This document shows positions 13,496 through 27,649 of a DNA stretch of 64,000 nucleotides, piece by piece. A program made the position numbers and the translations under genes. Source of the stretch: Acanthornis magna (taxonomy: Eukaryota > Chordata > Aves > Passeriformes > Acanthizidae); the NCBI GenBank assembly GCA_036785705.1, contig JAWUZG010000135.1:1178001-1242000 (forward strand), in the 5' to 3' direction. The notes below the pieces were generated by a model. The model had not been told where the DNA came from and did not search any database. It worked only from the letters and a program-made list of their open reading frames with translations. Each line of letters begins with the position of its first letter. The stretch's first letter is position 1.

Positions 13496-16400
13496 ATGAA
13501 TGGAAGATAAGGAATGATCCACTTCACATCTAAATACTCTCTTGGTGGAATTCCCAGAGAAGGGAGAAAGCATGGGGAAACCATGGAGAAAGTTAAGTCA
13601 AGAGCCCAAAGTGTCAGCACAAGCAAGACCTGAAGCGGTTCATGTAGCCACCTCCGAAAGTATCAGGGCCTGGGCATAGCACCAAAAATGGAAAATCAAA
13701 TAATGCAATGAAATAAAAATTATTTACTACTTTTTTTTCTTCTGTGGATGCAGAGACACATAAAGCAAAGAAATCTACATTAAAAATAAGGCTAATTGAT
13801 TTGTGAGAGGTGAGAAAATAAAAATCAAACCAAAAATAGAATCAGACTTCAGTACCCTGACCGCTTTTACACTGAAATACACAGAAAAAACTTGGCAGAC
13901 AGAGCTACTATGGTTTCCTCAGGATCGCTGAGGGACCTGGCAAACCTGCAGGAATATCACCAGGACAGGTTGTCCTTGACAGTTAGCAGGCATAGTGATT
14001 CAGCTCAGACTGTCAATTAAAATCTTTATATCACGTTTTCTATCATCATAGCAGCAGGCCAGAATTGATATCCAACATTTAAGACTGAAGAAATGGTTTT
14101 AATTATTCTGAATGAACAGAGAGATTCAGTTTACAAAAGAATTAGTAAAAACCTTCAAAGAGAAAACTGGGGGAGGAAAAGAGATGGAAAAGGCACTATT
14201 AAACTTTAGCTTGCTCACTACCTTTTTTGGATTTGGAAATATATATCATATAATGTCATTCTATGGAAATATTTCAGTAAGCTGTTCTTGTATGCTGATA
14301 CTACATCTAGGACATTTTGGGAGCTATTTCGTGTAAATAATTAGTCATAGTAGTAGCTCCCTTTGAGGACACGTAAGTGCCCTCAGATACTGCCAAGAGA
14401 TGGGCCAAGAGACTTGGAACTCCACACTCATCCCCAGCTCAGACCTCAAAGCCTGCTCACCTGTTCACCAGGTACAGGAGCATGAGAGATGACCCCAGGA
14501 CCCAGTGCCTGACAAAACAAAAGGTAGTTCCTAAATATAAGACTACCATGCAAAGGGCTACCAAAGGCAGCACAGTCAGCAAGATCAGGCTCAGGCTAGC
14601 ACAGACAAGCATCCCAAGGCCAAAGCAACACGGAGCTACCACTCCTGCTCCCTGTATGTGGGCAGGACTAACCCCAAGCAGGTAAAGGCAAAGGCATTTT
14701 TTCCCCAGGTATGACAGGAAACTTTCAAAAACAGCTTTGGACAATTATGGGTGGGCTGTGATTCTTGACTCCTCACTGGACTCAAGAATGGTATGAACAC
14801 TAGTATGATACCTACAAGGAAAGAGAGAGCAATGCAGATAGGATAAAATCATTGTCCAGAACATCTCTCCTGGCTGCTTATCCCCCCAGGTACACATAGC
14901 AGCTTTGCAGGGTACAGAAATTATAAACTTTTTGAAGCCGGAAAATGAATGATGTTTACATTTAGTTAAGTGGAGGAGAGAGATGGCAGAGTGACTGCCA
15001 ACAATCACTGGGCTGGTTTAAATTGCTTTTCACCAGCACTGTCACCTGAGCAGATCTGTGCCAAGACACCAGGAAAAGCTGCTAGTCTAAGAGCAAGTTT
15101 ATGCACTTCAGAGCGGTACTGGAAGGTACTGCAAGAGTGATTGACATCAATATGGAGATATTCAGAAGAGAGGAAGGAAAAAAATACGTGGATGGATTCA
15201 GAAGAAAGAGTGGAAATGCAAAGTTCAGGAGGACACCATTTTACAGTACACAATTGCACAGATTAGCAAGTTAGATGGTACTGAAGCCAAATATCCAGTA
15301 TTGAAATTAATGACCATAAAAATATCCCAGCAGAAAGATGGAGATTCATTGAAACATAACGCATACTGTAAATAATCATTAAGTAAGTTAATCTTTAAGG
15401 ATACCAAAAAGTATCTTTATACACTGGAGGGGCCAAGAGACTTTGAAGTCTTTCCATTTTTCACCTTGTAATTCACAACTTTTAGACCATTATGCAATTG
15501 CAAAATTTTAAAGAAGCTTCAGTGATAACCCTGAAAGTCACAAGAAGATGAACAGAAATGATATGATAAAAAGGAAGGTATGTTCTTCATTCATTTTCTT
15601 AACATCAACCTTTACTTTTGACTGTTCCAGTGTGTACTAAGAATCAATATTTATACATTGGAAAGCACCTAAGCTCAAATATTTCAAATTTCAAAGATTT
15701 TGGATTCTAAACCCAACAATATCTTTATTAACTAGCACTGTTCAATCACAAGACTCCACATATTTTGGGAAACACAATTCAGATGAAAAATCTGGTTTTG
15801 CTATGGTTTTGAGATTCAAGTGACTTCCAGTGGGACAAGATTAGGAAGAAATAGGAAGAAATGGGAAGAGCTGTAGAAGAACCTGTTCAGAAATTAGTAC
15901 AGTGACACACGAATAAAGCTTGTGGAGTTCAAGGACTTTCTCTAACTAGTCCTGAAAAAATGAACCTCAAAGCCAGCCATTCTCCAATTAAAAAAAATCA
16001 TCATTTCTGCCAAGTTTACTGTCTGGTTGTTTTCTTTTATCAACTAATGAAAAAATACCAAGAAAATTAGTTGGGACTTCCCATGCAGACCAGACTGAAT
16101 TGAAGCTATAACAAAACTCCAGACAAAATGAGATGAACTATTCAAAATTTCATTTTTGCAATACTGGCACCTCTCTAGCGATACGTTTAAGGCTCTAGAG
16201 AGAAAACACTACAAAGCCATCCAACATACTGCACTAAACATTAAACAGAACATTTGACAGAGGTGTTATATAGAAGCAGGAAGAAGTATGAGTAGAGACT
16301 GCTGGACAATAACAGCTTAACCCGTGGTGAAATAATGTACTGCACCAAGGTCTGGGTAATCAGTTACAGGAGTTAAATAAAGCTAGCAAAATTTTTACAG

Positions 16401-18535
16401 ATACCTCATTATAGAAGTACTTTCTAGAAAACTGACAGAACCCAATAGAGGGTAAAAAAAAAACCAAATAAAGCCCAGATGACACAAAAGAAAAAGGAAG
16501 CAGAAAGACATAATGTCTCATGTTTTAAACCCTTAAAATATATTTCTGAGTATTTCCAGTCTATTCAGAATTTAATTCAGCTTTTAAACAGACCTTTAAC
16601 ATTCAGGTCTTTGTTAGCACATGTGTCTTTTAGTACGTTTCAGCACCTTTGGTATGTAAAAATCACTGTGCATTATGTTTTACCATGTATTTCACAGTTC
16701 TTTATTCCTTGCACCACAAATAGAATTGTGGTTTTGAAAACTCTCTAGACACATGCTGCACTTTTTGCAATCTATTTTCTGCAAAGAATTGCTCTCAAAC
16801 TAGGTAGCACTCTCTCTTGAACTTGTAATAAATACAAGAATGTTGGGACACACTCAGAACTTATTTATGCCCAATAACTTTTTTTTTTGGTCTGGTGAGT
16901 AAATCATTCTTCACCTGAAAGTACATAAAGGCAATTATATTGGCTCGTGCCAAAAGGTGAAAAACAGCACATAAAATAATAAATAGCAGAAAGAGGGTAT
17001 TTAAATAGGCATGTAAACCATGCTTTTCACATTGAAGAACATAATAAGAGAAATATGATCCTATTTTAGCAGAACCTACAGGATTGTTAGGGTGGTAGTA
17101 CTGAGGTCTGTCCAAGTACTCAGGATCTTACACACCAAACAAGACAATAAAATAATACATTTTGTCTAAAATAATAAATTTTCAACCATACAGTGAAACA
17201 AACAGATAGCAGTCAGGAAAATACAGGAAACTGAATCTCAACAGTTGCAGCAGATTTTTGAAGAAGAAAAGAAGAATGATTAAAGACTAAACAGAGAGAT
17301 CTGACCAAACAGTGTCCCTCTTCAGAAGGTGGCATCATTGCAGATAAATTCTACTGACTGCAGTACATTACTCAATAGGGGTATGCCAGTTTTAGTACAT
17401 CATAAATGACTTCTGAATTAGTATTTTAATGATGTACCTTACAGCTGGCTCTGCAATCAGTGGGAAAATCAGATTTGCACAATGAAAATGCAATATTTAC
17501 TCATTTTTTTCTGAACCCCAAACTGACCCTAAATACTTCTGCCTCCGTCCCAAATCTCAGTGAAACACAAAGTTGAAAACCAATTTTATCACTGTGTATC
17601 TGTCCTGTGAATTGGTCCCTGCTGGGAGAGACCAGAAAGGTCTGTGGTCTGTGCTGCTGGAGCACAATCTCGTTTTGCAAACTGAGGAACTGGCTCAGGC
17701 TCATGATGTTTGTTCTGACCCTCCCCCAGAATAGTCCATGTAGCATCAGAGTACCCCAAGCAGGATCTGTCCAGGTCCACGAGGCTGCTGCACCCAGGAC
17801 AGGACTCTCGACTGGACCAGAGCAGACCCCTGGAGAAAAGCAGCCCCTGAAGAAAAGCACCTTGTGCTGTGAGCAGCCCCTCCATGGCACTGCTCAGACT
17901 TCGACCTTTACATGACTTTGCCGCTGAGTGATGCTTTGGCAGGCCATGGAAAGGTGCCTTGGCACCTTTTCTCCAGTGCAGCACTTGTATGCCAGCCCCT
18001 CTTTCACTGTAGCTAACCAGGATTTCCTGGAGTTTTTCTCATTTTCTACCTGTACTGTTTTGCTCCTGGAATGAATATTAGGAAGCAAGCACAGAATAGC
18101 ATTTGATAGACAGTGTGTCAGGCCTACTTACACCATTTCTTCCATAACACAGAGAAACTCCGGTTTATAATGGGAGTTCTAAGACAATTATAATTACCAC
18201 AGCTCAGACTATGATGCTTCAATGGAAAGGAAATGGTGCTATTACAGGAATTTGAAAGATACCAAGAGAGGGGGGGATGCTTTCAGGATTTATTAGATGC
18301 TGCCACTGTAATGCCCTTTCTTTGAGAAAACAGCACAGAGTACCACTCCCTGCTGATTCTAAAGCACAGTGAATGAGAGCACAGCTCACAATTATGGCAA
18401 ACTTTGAAACCTGTCAGTCAAGGAGCAGAGCTGGTAATGCCAAACAAAACAGCAGATTTACACCTGGGAAATGAGGCTATAATGTAAGAAATACATTTTC
18501 TTTGCTCTCATTTATAACAGTAGTGGGAGAATTAA
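13496..18535. other. Unique non-coding sequence, no gene recognised
   Basis: Single-copy sequence with two G+C-richer islands that carry overlapping open frames on both strands. At 14377-14744 there is a 102-codon plus frame and a 95-codon hydrophobic minus frame. At 17501-17984 there are frames of 129, 131 and 102 codons. Neither island matches a protein or repeat family I know, and open frames on both strands at once argue against coding. The rest, including a T/A-rich section at 15380-17500, shows nothing distinctive. Confidence 0.55.
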
Positions 18536-18599
18536 CTACAGGGGATTCTTAGCATATTTACAAGACACTACAGGAGGCTTTTGGCATATTTACAAGCAA
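18536..18599. repeat. Diverged 32-bp tandem duplication
   Basis: Copy 1 (18536-18567) and copy 2 (18568-18599) both begin CTACAGG and share GCATATTTACAAG near the end. By eye 25 of 32 positions agree, so the duplication is fairly old. No other copies were noticed in the window. Confidence 0.85.
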
Positions 18600-21500
18600 C
18601 AATGGCATAATTTTACATGCAGAAGTTTAAATACTGTAAAGTCTGCTCTGTCTTTAGTTTCTGTGATTTAAGGCATCTGTATCCCCACCTTAAGTTTAAA
18701 CAGCTACATGCTCTATTAATTCGTTACACTCAAAGGGATTTTGAGATGAATTTTCTAAAAGCAGCAGGACATTCGGGTTTGGAATCTCTTTTTATTTTAT
18801 TTAATGCTTTGTTTTAAAAGGGGAAAGAAAAAGGCATTTTTAATGCTTCAAAATCACATGGGGTTTTTTTAGACTTTGTTTTTGTTTGCAAAAATAAAAT
18901 GCTGACACTAAAGATGTGTGCAGTAGCTTCAGACAGTTGAAGCCTGTTAAGCTGCTGGGCTTTACTTCTTTTACAGAGCAAGAACAAGAAATCAACGTAT
19001 CTTCTATTCCACTCTATGGTCTTGGGAAAGGAGACATGGAGGGGGATAGAAGGAACAGGATATATGACAGGAATATTCTGTGTCTGCTACAAACTTGGTT
19101 GAATGCAAAAACCAAACTGGACCTGGCCCTAACAGGAATCTGTCATTTCCATTCTCCAGCTCTGGGGAGCCCAGGGCATGGGCTCACTGGACACGACCAT
19201 ACTCTGTGACATGTGTTTTGCAGCCAAACAGCGGTGGGGCTGAGGGGTGCTCAGATGGCAAGACTGGCTAAAGCTGCCTTTTGGTCACATCCATCGAACA
19301 TTTTCTTATTTGAAATATAAAACCTAGATTACGCAAATACCGATCGCATGGCTCCTAAATTTTTTGTGTGAGAAATCAAAGAGTTCACGTTAAAATGATG
19401 TCCTAAGGACAGGGCTCTGTACAATGTGTGAGCGCAATGACACACAGAACTCCTCTCTGAGACAGGCTGAAGGACCAAGCCTGATCATTTCCCCCATAGG
19501 AACAGAACCTACAGGAGCCACAGCAGTGTCTGCTCCCTGCCATACTGCAGCCCACAGTTTCTTACAACCTTGATCTGTGACATGTGACTACAGCCTGGGG
19601 ATAAAAATCAGTTTCATGCCTCCTCTTTTACTGTATTTTAACACATTCACTTGCAGCAAGACTTGCTCAAGCCGAAAAGGAAAGACAAGACAGAAGACAG
19701 ATTCATCTTCACCTGAATTTAGGAATGCAACTGAGGGACTTGATAGCGAAACATCCCCCAGAGCTCTCCTGGACAGGTACTCATGTCCCAAGAGTAAATT
19801 AGTCCACCCACAATCAGCTTCAATAAAAAAAAAGAGAAAAAAACAGAATTATCAATTGCTTGAATTTGACACAAATTAACACTATCCAAAACAAAATATT
19901 GTAATATATATTTTTGGTAGACATTATTGTCTTTTACTGCTTTATAATGCATTTACATTTTTAATAAAATTCTGGATACATATCTATGCATAAAATTTCC
20001 TTCAATTTTTTTATTAAGTCTAATAAAAATTCATTATATATTCATGCAATTCCAGGAACTCACCAATTATTATGGTTGAACCTAGCCTGCAATATTTAAT
20101 ACTCATAAAATATGTTCATTCATGATCATCAGTACACATAACATCAAAACAAAACCAAAATTTTCTGTATGTGGGTTTCTTTTGTAAAATAAATGCTTTA
20201 ACCTCTCAGGTGCAGTGAGACACCAGAGGAGATAAAATCTGAAGCAGCTTTGTTATTTTTAGCTTAATTATGGCTCACCTCTGAAGGAAGGTGATGAGAA
20301 AGAAAGGAGAGTTTCAGAGGATAGAAACACTGGAGCTTAAGACAGACCCATTTTCTGGTTTTCTTTGAAAACCTATTTGAACAAGTTTGCTTGTGACAAA
20401 ACCAAGGGGCAATGAATGCACAGCAGATCAGCCCTTCACACCAGCTGGAAGCAGCCTGTGTGCCCTCCCCCAGCCCCACAGCTTCCTCCTCCCAGCATCT
20501 TTCACATGAAACCCAAAATTCCCCTGCAGGACAGGCTTTTAATTGCCACCTTCCATTACTCATAACAACACTGGCTAAATGATGGGCCAAACTCTGCCAT
20601 CACTTAATTCTAAATACACCATTTCATTAAATTAAGGCAGAATCAAGATGTGGCACCGTATGTGTAGATTGTCTGTTCAGATTTTTGGCTATATATAGGA
20701 AGGAGGGGTTCAGTTCCTAAAGTTATGGCACTAAATCAGATGCCTGGGTTTCCTGATAGCATAATGTCAGTAAAATTTAGCACAGATGCTCCGATTTCTC
20801 TGTGCAAGTCCCAATTAAAGAGCCTAGGATTGCATGGCATGTGGGACTCCTGATCCAACCATAAATTCATGCACATTCACGCCCCTGCTGAAAGTAATTG
20901 TGATTGTAAAATAGGATTTTGCCTCTAAAAATGAAGATGCTAATTTTGTGTGCCTGATACAATTCCTGCTGCCATTGCACCACGGTGGGAGCCACATTCT
21001 TTCACAATTATTTCCTCATCTCTGCTCCGCTTTCCTTTCTTCTTACTGAGTACATGACTGAGTGTGTGCTGATCCACAAACCCCAGTAACTCAGAGCTCA
21101 TGAAAACTGATCCCTTGCAGTGCCTGAACTACCATCATAAATAACTTGGATTTAGAGCCTGTTGCAAAGTAACAACACTGCCAAGTATTAAGCTAATAAT
21201 TAATTAGCTGAGTTTAAAAGTAGTCACTCTTCAACTTAATAAATTGTAACTGGTGGAAACAGAGTCAAAGTCCACCTCTAATAAGAGATATACTACACTG
21301 CCATACATGTAACTGTTCAATACAACTCAAAATGTGCCAGTTAAGTATCCCTGAGTATATCAATTTAGTTATCTGGATTATTTACTACTGCAGGATGTGT
21401 CACTTTGGTACTATTCATATTACTCGCCTTTACTGTGTATACATTTCATATTCAATGAAAACCTATATTTATGAAATGATTAAGTGATACAGGATCTCTA

Positions 21501-21778
21501 AGGCCCCTTACACAGTAAAATACTTTGATAGCATATGGTCTGACATACAATTATTTTACTCTTTGATTTATTTATATGCTGTAAACTAAAAATATTTAGA
21601 AAGTTGTCTTCTAGATTGTGAATAACGGTCTATAAGAATCTGGCATTATTGCTATTTTATTCAGGAAACTACTATTATACACAGTCTTGTCTCAGATATG
21701 TTGCTCCATTTGTATGACTTTACCATTTTATATTAATACACCTAGAGCAGTTTAGGGTTTCATTTAGGTCTATTTAAC
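18600..21778. other. Unique non-coding sequence, no gene recognised
   Basis: Single-copy sequence. 19880-20170 is very A+T-rich. The minus frame 20264-20590 (108 codons) and plus frame 19577-19879 (100 codons) have no recognisable domain. The stretch 20580-21260 has many TAATTA-type and ATTAATTAGC motifs and few CpGs. It could be a regulatory conserved block, but the evidence is only base composition. Confidence 0.5.
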
Positions 21779-21794
21779 TTTTTTTTTTTTTTTT
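21779..21794. repeat. Poly(T) run, 16 T
   Basis: An uninterrupted run of 16 T followed by GGGG. No retroposed copy was recognised on its minus-strand side. Confidence 0.85.
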
Positions 21795-24700
21795 GGGGTG
21801 GTGTATAAAGCAGCTTGACTCACCTTCCATCTTTATTGGCGTTTTTACAGAACAAAATTCGATGCCTACTCTATCAATCTTCACACAGATAGGTAATTTT
21901 TTTACTCACGATTTGTGTTGCCTTTGAAAGGCTGCACATTATTTACTTGTACATAAATGGTATGCCAGCCTGAGCCTCAAGGGAGGATTTCCTTACTTCA
22001 AAAATTTTACACTTTTGAAAAAACTACCTACGGAACACCATACACAATTGTGGGATGCCCAGTGCCCCTCAGTTCATCCCTTCAAAAAACAGAGGAGCTG
22101 GCAGAGGTGATGTGGTGAATTTTCAGACACAGTAGCTTGGAAATCAGCCCAGACTGCATCTGTGTCCTTGCAGTCTCCAGGAAGGCATTTTTCAGTGGAT
22201 GCTGTAGCCCTGGGCACAGTGCATTTGCTTGCAAAGTGATATCAAGAATCATATTTGCAACAAGTAAAACCTGAGCTATATTGATATCCTAATACACTGC
22301 AGAATGACTTCTGAAAGTAATTTTCTGAGTTTTAAGACTGTTGAAAGCTAACAGCAAACTTCCAGAACATAAATAATACTTTTTTAACTTGTTGCAAATG
22401 CACAGTGATACCTTTCCACAAAGAATGCTGCCTTTTAAGATCAATTTTAATGCATTCAAAATATATTCAAATTTCTGTAGGAGAGAGTATTGAATTCTAC
22501 TAGCAGTTTTCCTGTCCTGGGGGAATATGCCCAGAATCTTCTTCATTTCATATCAGGGAGACCATACAAATTAGAAAAATAGGAGACAATAGACTAAATT
22601 CTTAATAGTCACATAGTGCATATGCATTATTTACAAGGCAAAAGGGTTAAGTATTAGAAAAGTTGAAACCAGCTCCCATACTAAAGAAAGGGATATTTGA
22701 GATAAGATTACGTGACTCCAATACTAATCTTTTAGGTATTTTAAATTCAAATTCTATTCAGTAAAAAACACTGTAGATCATTGTATATTTATGAACAGTA
22801 GCCAAAAACACCTCTTCAATTTTATCATTAATAGAGTTGGAATAGGTCAAAATCAACTTAAATTAAGAGGATTGAATGAAAGAATAAAGGCTTGTAAATT
22901 CAAATTCTTTTGTTTGTAAAGCCTGATTAGAAAAACATGTAACAAAAAATTACCCCAAATTGCAAACATCTTGTGAAAAAGACCATCACTGGTTTACTAG
23001 GTTTGGACCTGTCACATTGGTTTCTGAGCAGGCACCTTCAAAACCACATGACCTCTCCAGTGGAAGGGAGAGAATTACAGTTTCCACACGCAGATTTTGA
23101 CTCACTCTGTTGTTGCAGCACAAGAACTTTGTTTCGGTCACACAAAGTGTTTGACCAACTCTGTCTCTTACAGACATCACAGAGTAGAAGGGATCTTTGG
23201 CATGCCAGGATGAGGCTAAACCTCTGCTTTAGTAAGCTGCTAAAAATGAGGTAGTACAATGTCACTGAGAGGTGGGAGAGGCACAGTGTTTCTCTTATGG
23301 AGACAGTGCAAAGTCCATTCTCGAGTCTTCCTGGCAGCACACCCGGAAAACCAAAAACAACCCAAGAACACTAAGAAGGAATCACCAAAGGTCAAGTCAG
23401 CACCTGTCTCCTCCAGCTTTGTAAGGCAGCCCAGGTGCCCTCTTCCTTCTGAGTGATGTACCCTGCAAAGCACTCAACTCACTGCCCACTGCACTTTGTC
23501 CTCCAGTTTCACCAAATGAAGTTTTTTTCAAAGAAGACCAACACAAAACAATAGTACTCAAACACCTAACACTGAAATATTTACTCTCTTTTCTGTTGCA
23601 CTAATTGTCATCCTTTGATATGCTTGATTTAAGCAAGAAAACTTCTGTGAAGCTAGCAGAATAGCCAAGTCTCTATTTTCAAACACTGCTATTCCTAAAT
23701 ATTTACAGTATAAAAGGCCTGACATGCAATCTATCCTGGGAAAGTGTCAGACAACAACCTGCAACATATTAAAATTTTGTTCATTATTGCATAAACCATC
23801 AAATGCCAAGTACCTCACTTCAAAGAAAATAAATCATTAAAATCCATTCTAGCTTCCTAGTCCTCCAAAAGTCTCCTTAACAGATCTATCGTGCCACCAC
23901 AAGAGAGAAGCCACAGATGGCTTCATGCTACAGACTTTGCTCACCATCTACTGCTAGAACATTTTTGTGTCATTCTCTGCCTCCCCACAAAATGTCCCAG
24001 CCTGGTGAAGATCAGATACAGAGATCAACAAAAGCTAGAACAACACTGGTGGTGATGCTATACATTATTTACTCATTTTAAAAAAAGAAAAAAATACTGC
24101 GAAGCTTACAGCAAATAGCACTGCTGACCCTCTTCACCAGTAAGTAGGACCTCTGCAGGTACCAGGGCAAAGTGCTGAGCAGCAGTGCCTTGGAAGAAGT
24201 GAAGAGCAAGGGAGCAGCACCAAGACAGTGTCTTCCCTCTCTTTCTCCCCAGCGCCACTAGGTAAGAACAGGGACTGAAGGATTCTCCAAGTGCCTTGAA
24301 AACAACCAGAACTGACCTGAAGAGCTTTGCCTTTGTGGTGAAGCTCTTCAGCTAAACACATGCAAAGGCAGGGACTCTGTTTTCATGCTGGAGTTGGGCA
24401 TTCCCTGGGAGAGCTCAGGATGACCCATGTGGCACTCAGGGGGTCACTACTGCAACATTCTCTTTAACACACAGAGCAACTTTAAAAGAATTTCTGTCTT
24501 AGGGAGTGGGCTTTTCATTTTGCAATGAATGAAAATAACTTGTGCTACTGTTTCAATACAGGAGAATCTATAATATAAATTGGTACTCTTAGCTGCCATG
24601 ATATTCTACTTATCCATATAATTTTACATCTTCTTACAAACTCTTCTGTAACATCATTTTATCATGCATTCCTACCAGTGTGAGAATGCCTTCTATTGAA

Positions 24701-26230
24701 TGACTTTCAGATTTTGGTTTTTACTGTTCAGAACAGGGAAAAGCTTGTTTGTTCAAAATTAATTTTTAAAAAATTTTAAAAATAAACTGAAATATCACTA
24801 TTCCATATTAAAAACAAAATCAGTTTGTATTTTTGTTATGAATAGCTGATGAAAATCAGTAGCTCTACTAAAAAGGTGTCTCTGCTTCACAGACGTAGAA
24901 TTCAAGAAAACATGAGACACTCTTCGTTACATGCACATGAGGTAATAACACTCATACTTGTGTATCAAATAAATTACTAGAGAGATATAAAGACTATTTA
25001 TATTTTAACACACATGTTGCATAACAGCTAGTTAGTTAGATGGAAAACCTCCTGGTCTCTCTTCAATCCATAGGATCAAAAATATTTTCCTAATTAGTAA
25101 GTAAAATCATAACAGTTTTGAGGAAATTTCTGCTGCGCTAATATGGAAATCTTTCATTCCCTAAAGATGAAAGTTTTATGTGGTAAATAAATGTAGAACT
25201 TGTAGTCATAACAATGTAAGAAGTGAAAATGCCTAAGATGCAAGAAGACTTGTCCTAATGTGCACATTAGTCATTTGTTTGAAAGCATTTCATTCTTCCC
25301 CTCCCCTTTTAATGCATATTGCACAACATTAGCATTGCTCCATATGAAATGGCTAATAGTTCAGGATTCTTGAAGTAATTTTAAATCAAACTCTTCTGGA
25401 AGCTTCTTTCCTTTCTTTTCTTAAAATACCGCTTAATTTTGGAAAACAAGCAGCATGGTATGATACAACAGCATCCGCAAAACTAAGGCGAAAACCCCAC
25501 TCAATCAGCCCATGTAAACCCCTATGACTACCTACTCCTGCAAGCTAACTGCACATTCCACGTATTTGGTTCACAGATTAAAACATTTGACAAACAGGCA
25601 ATGCCCAGTGACTGTTAAATGGACATGGTTTAGCTCCTCAACAGGACATAGCATAACACACTATGCATTGTGGAAGAAGACAGAGCAGAAGGAGACAGAA
25701 GCAGCAAAGAGACCAAACCAGGATGTTCTTCTGAGATGTCTGAAGCCAGACCTGCCCTGCCTGGCAGGGAAAACACCTTCTCATCATGTGGTTTCACAGG
25801 CTGAAGAATCTTCCAGGTCCTAAGAAATTCAAGTATGCATCTACATTTAACTTGGTTGTAAAATAAAATAAGAACAAATTAAATCCTACAGTGCTGCCCC
25901 TCATTACTGCCCTGCACTATCAGTGTTCTATCACAAAGTGTATCTTGGCACATGCATGGCACATGCACATGTGTATCTACAGATTGATTCTTTGTGAGGC
26001 TTTGTGACCTCTAAGAAGCATTTGTTTCTACTGCCCACAGGCATGCAATGTGCTTTGCCTGTGCTTATTCGCCCTGAAATCCAGCACTCCCGAGGCTACA
26101 GCACCACTGTAAGGTCTGCAACTTACCAACCCATTCCACATAGGATGTCTCAAATGATTACTAGATATTATTTTGGGCAACTCTACAGAGAGCCTTATTT
26201 TTACATAGTATTACCACATCTCATAAAATA
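21795..26230. other. Unique non-coding sequence, no gene recognised
   Basis: Single-copy sequence. Overlapping frames occur on both strands at 22973-23473, all at most 100 codons and without recognisable domains. The A+T-rich section 24720-25020 includes a nearly pure A/T segment near 24760-24785. A small direct repeat GGCACATGC occurs twice at about 25949-25969. No repeat family was recognised. Confidence 0.55.
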
Positions 26231-26262
26231 ATAAAATCATTAAGGCTGGAAAAGATTATGCC
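26231..26262 (-). mobile_element. CR1-type 3' end relic
   Basis: About 30 bp (AAAATCATTAAGGCTGGAAA then AGATTATG) follow the antisense of the common avian CR1 3' terminus, in which 'aatcattaaggttggaaaagacc' is typical. Nothing beyond this terminal piece is recognisable, so it is either a heavily truncated copy or a partial coincidence. Confidence 0.4.
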
Positions 26263-26470
26263 CCTGTCATGACTTCCTGTTATTTATGATTTCTGTTATT
26301 TTCCTGCCTTCATTTTAGATTTTACTCTAGCTGCCCTTTCCAAACCAATTTTCATATAACTGGACATTTTAGCACATATTTCATTTGCTTGCAGGTGTCA
26401 AGGAAGTGGAGTCAGAAAGAGCATGATTTTTGTTGTTCAAGACACAGATGTACCCACTTCCAGAGAATAA

Positions 26471-26563
26471 TTCCTTCCTTCCTTCCGCACCCTTCCTTCC
26501 TTCCTTCCTTCCGCACCATTCCTTCCTTCCGCACCATTCCTTCCTTCCTTCCTTCCTTCCCCT
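26471..26563. repeat. TTCC satellite with regular GCACCATT interruptions
   Basis: About 93 bp of (TTCC)n. Three interruptions, GCACCC once and GCACCA twice, divide the tract. The spacing gives a higher-order unit in the middle (CCTTCCTTCC GCACCATT, two copies). The plus strand is pure pyrimidine except for those G/A positions. The short open frames across it encode only low-complexity Pro/Ser/Phe or Arg/Glu/Gly peptides and are not genes. Confidence 0.9.
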
Positions 26564-27640
26564 TGATTTACTTTCTTTTCAGCCTTTCCTGTATTTGGCA
26601 ATATTTTTCTTCTACTACACGTGTTTAAAGAAATCAGAAACAAAAACGCAGTAGCAGATTTCTGAAGCCTCCTTTTCCCAGTGTCACCTAGCCTGAATTA
26701 ATTGTAGATATCTTGATCACTTTTCCATTTCCACACAGATTTCTGCTTTCTACTTATTTTCATATTCTCTGTATCATTTCCTTCTCTTTTGTCAATTCTT
26801 TTTCTCTCATCATTGGCCCCTGACACCACCTCATTCCATTCAGTTCAATACTTCATTCAGCGTATTAGTGACAAAAGACATAAACAAGTGGCTTTTCCCT
26901 CTCAAAAAAGATGTCACTGTTAACAGGCACTTTAATAGACAATTTAGAGACACTGTGTGAACAAGGATTACTGACCTTTCTCACATGCAACTTGTTAATG
27001 AAAATCATCGGTGTAGAGAAACTTTTTCTGGGGTATCAAGACCACTTATGATGATGTATGTACAGTGCATTATATTTGATTCACACTCCTAGATTTTAAG
27101 CTTACTGCAGAAAGGCTCTTTTTCGGAGTGATCATTACTCATGCAAAATACCTCATATGGCTTTGCAGAACCTGAAAATCTATATGAATTTCCATCAGAA
27201 CTCCTGCTTAGCATGAAACAACAGTTGCTGTTCCGGAGGAACAAAAAGTTACTCCTCAGGCTTTCAGCACATGTTTTTAGTAGTAGAGCATCTTCCTCAG
27301 TGGCCTATCTTTTCTCAGGCTTGTCCTGAAAATCCTACATTCTTTAACCAGCATATGATCAACATCAGAAATTATTAAACTTGCTTCCTCAGCATCATAG
27401 CACTTCCCCAGAAACTCCAACTGCTGTCAGCAGTACAAGCTTTAAAGGCACCTGAGTAGACTGCCGGCAGTTTTATGAGAGAGAAAAAAAGATGATAAGC
27501 AAACATTTCTCAGCCAGACCTACCTTGTCCAACTCTTTTTCATATCAAAGCTAAAAAAATGTACAAAAACCCTGTCACCATTTCAGCTAATCAAATTCTG
27601 TGGTTGCTGGCGTGTGTGTGCACACACTGACCTCTACAAT
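26564..27640. other. Unique non-coding sequence
   Basis: Directly after the TTCC satellite, 26690-26880 is pyrimidine-rich and could be a decayed old element that I cannot name. The rest is single-copy with only short chance frames (at most 62 codons). Confidence 0.5.
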
Positions 27641-27649
27641 GTCATGACT

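Noticed and set aside
14377..14744. Opposed open frames, the minus one hydrophobic like a membrane protein
   Set aside because: Open frames on both strands in a stop-poor segment; hydrophobicity on one strand is a by-product of the other strand's composition. No splice sites or homology recognised.
17501..17984. Three overlapping frames of 102-131 codons
   Set aside because: Mutually exclusive frames on both strands without known domains; no repeat family recognised either.
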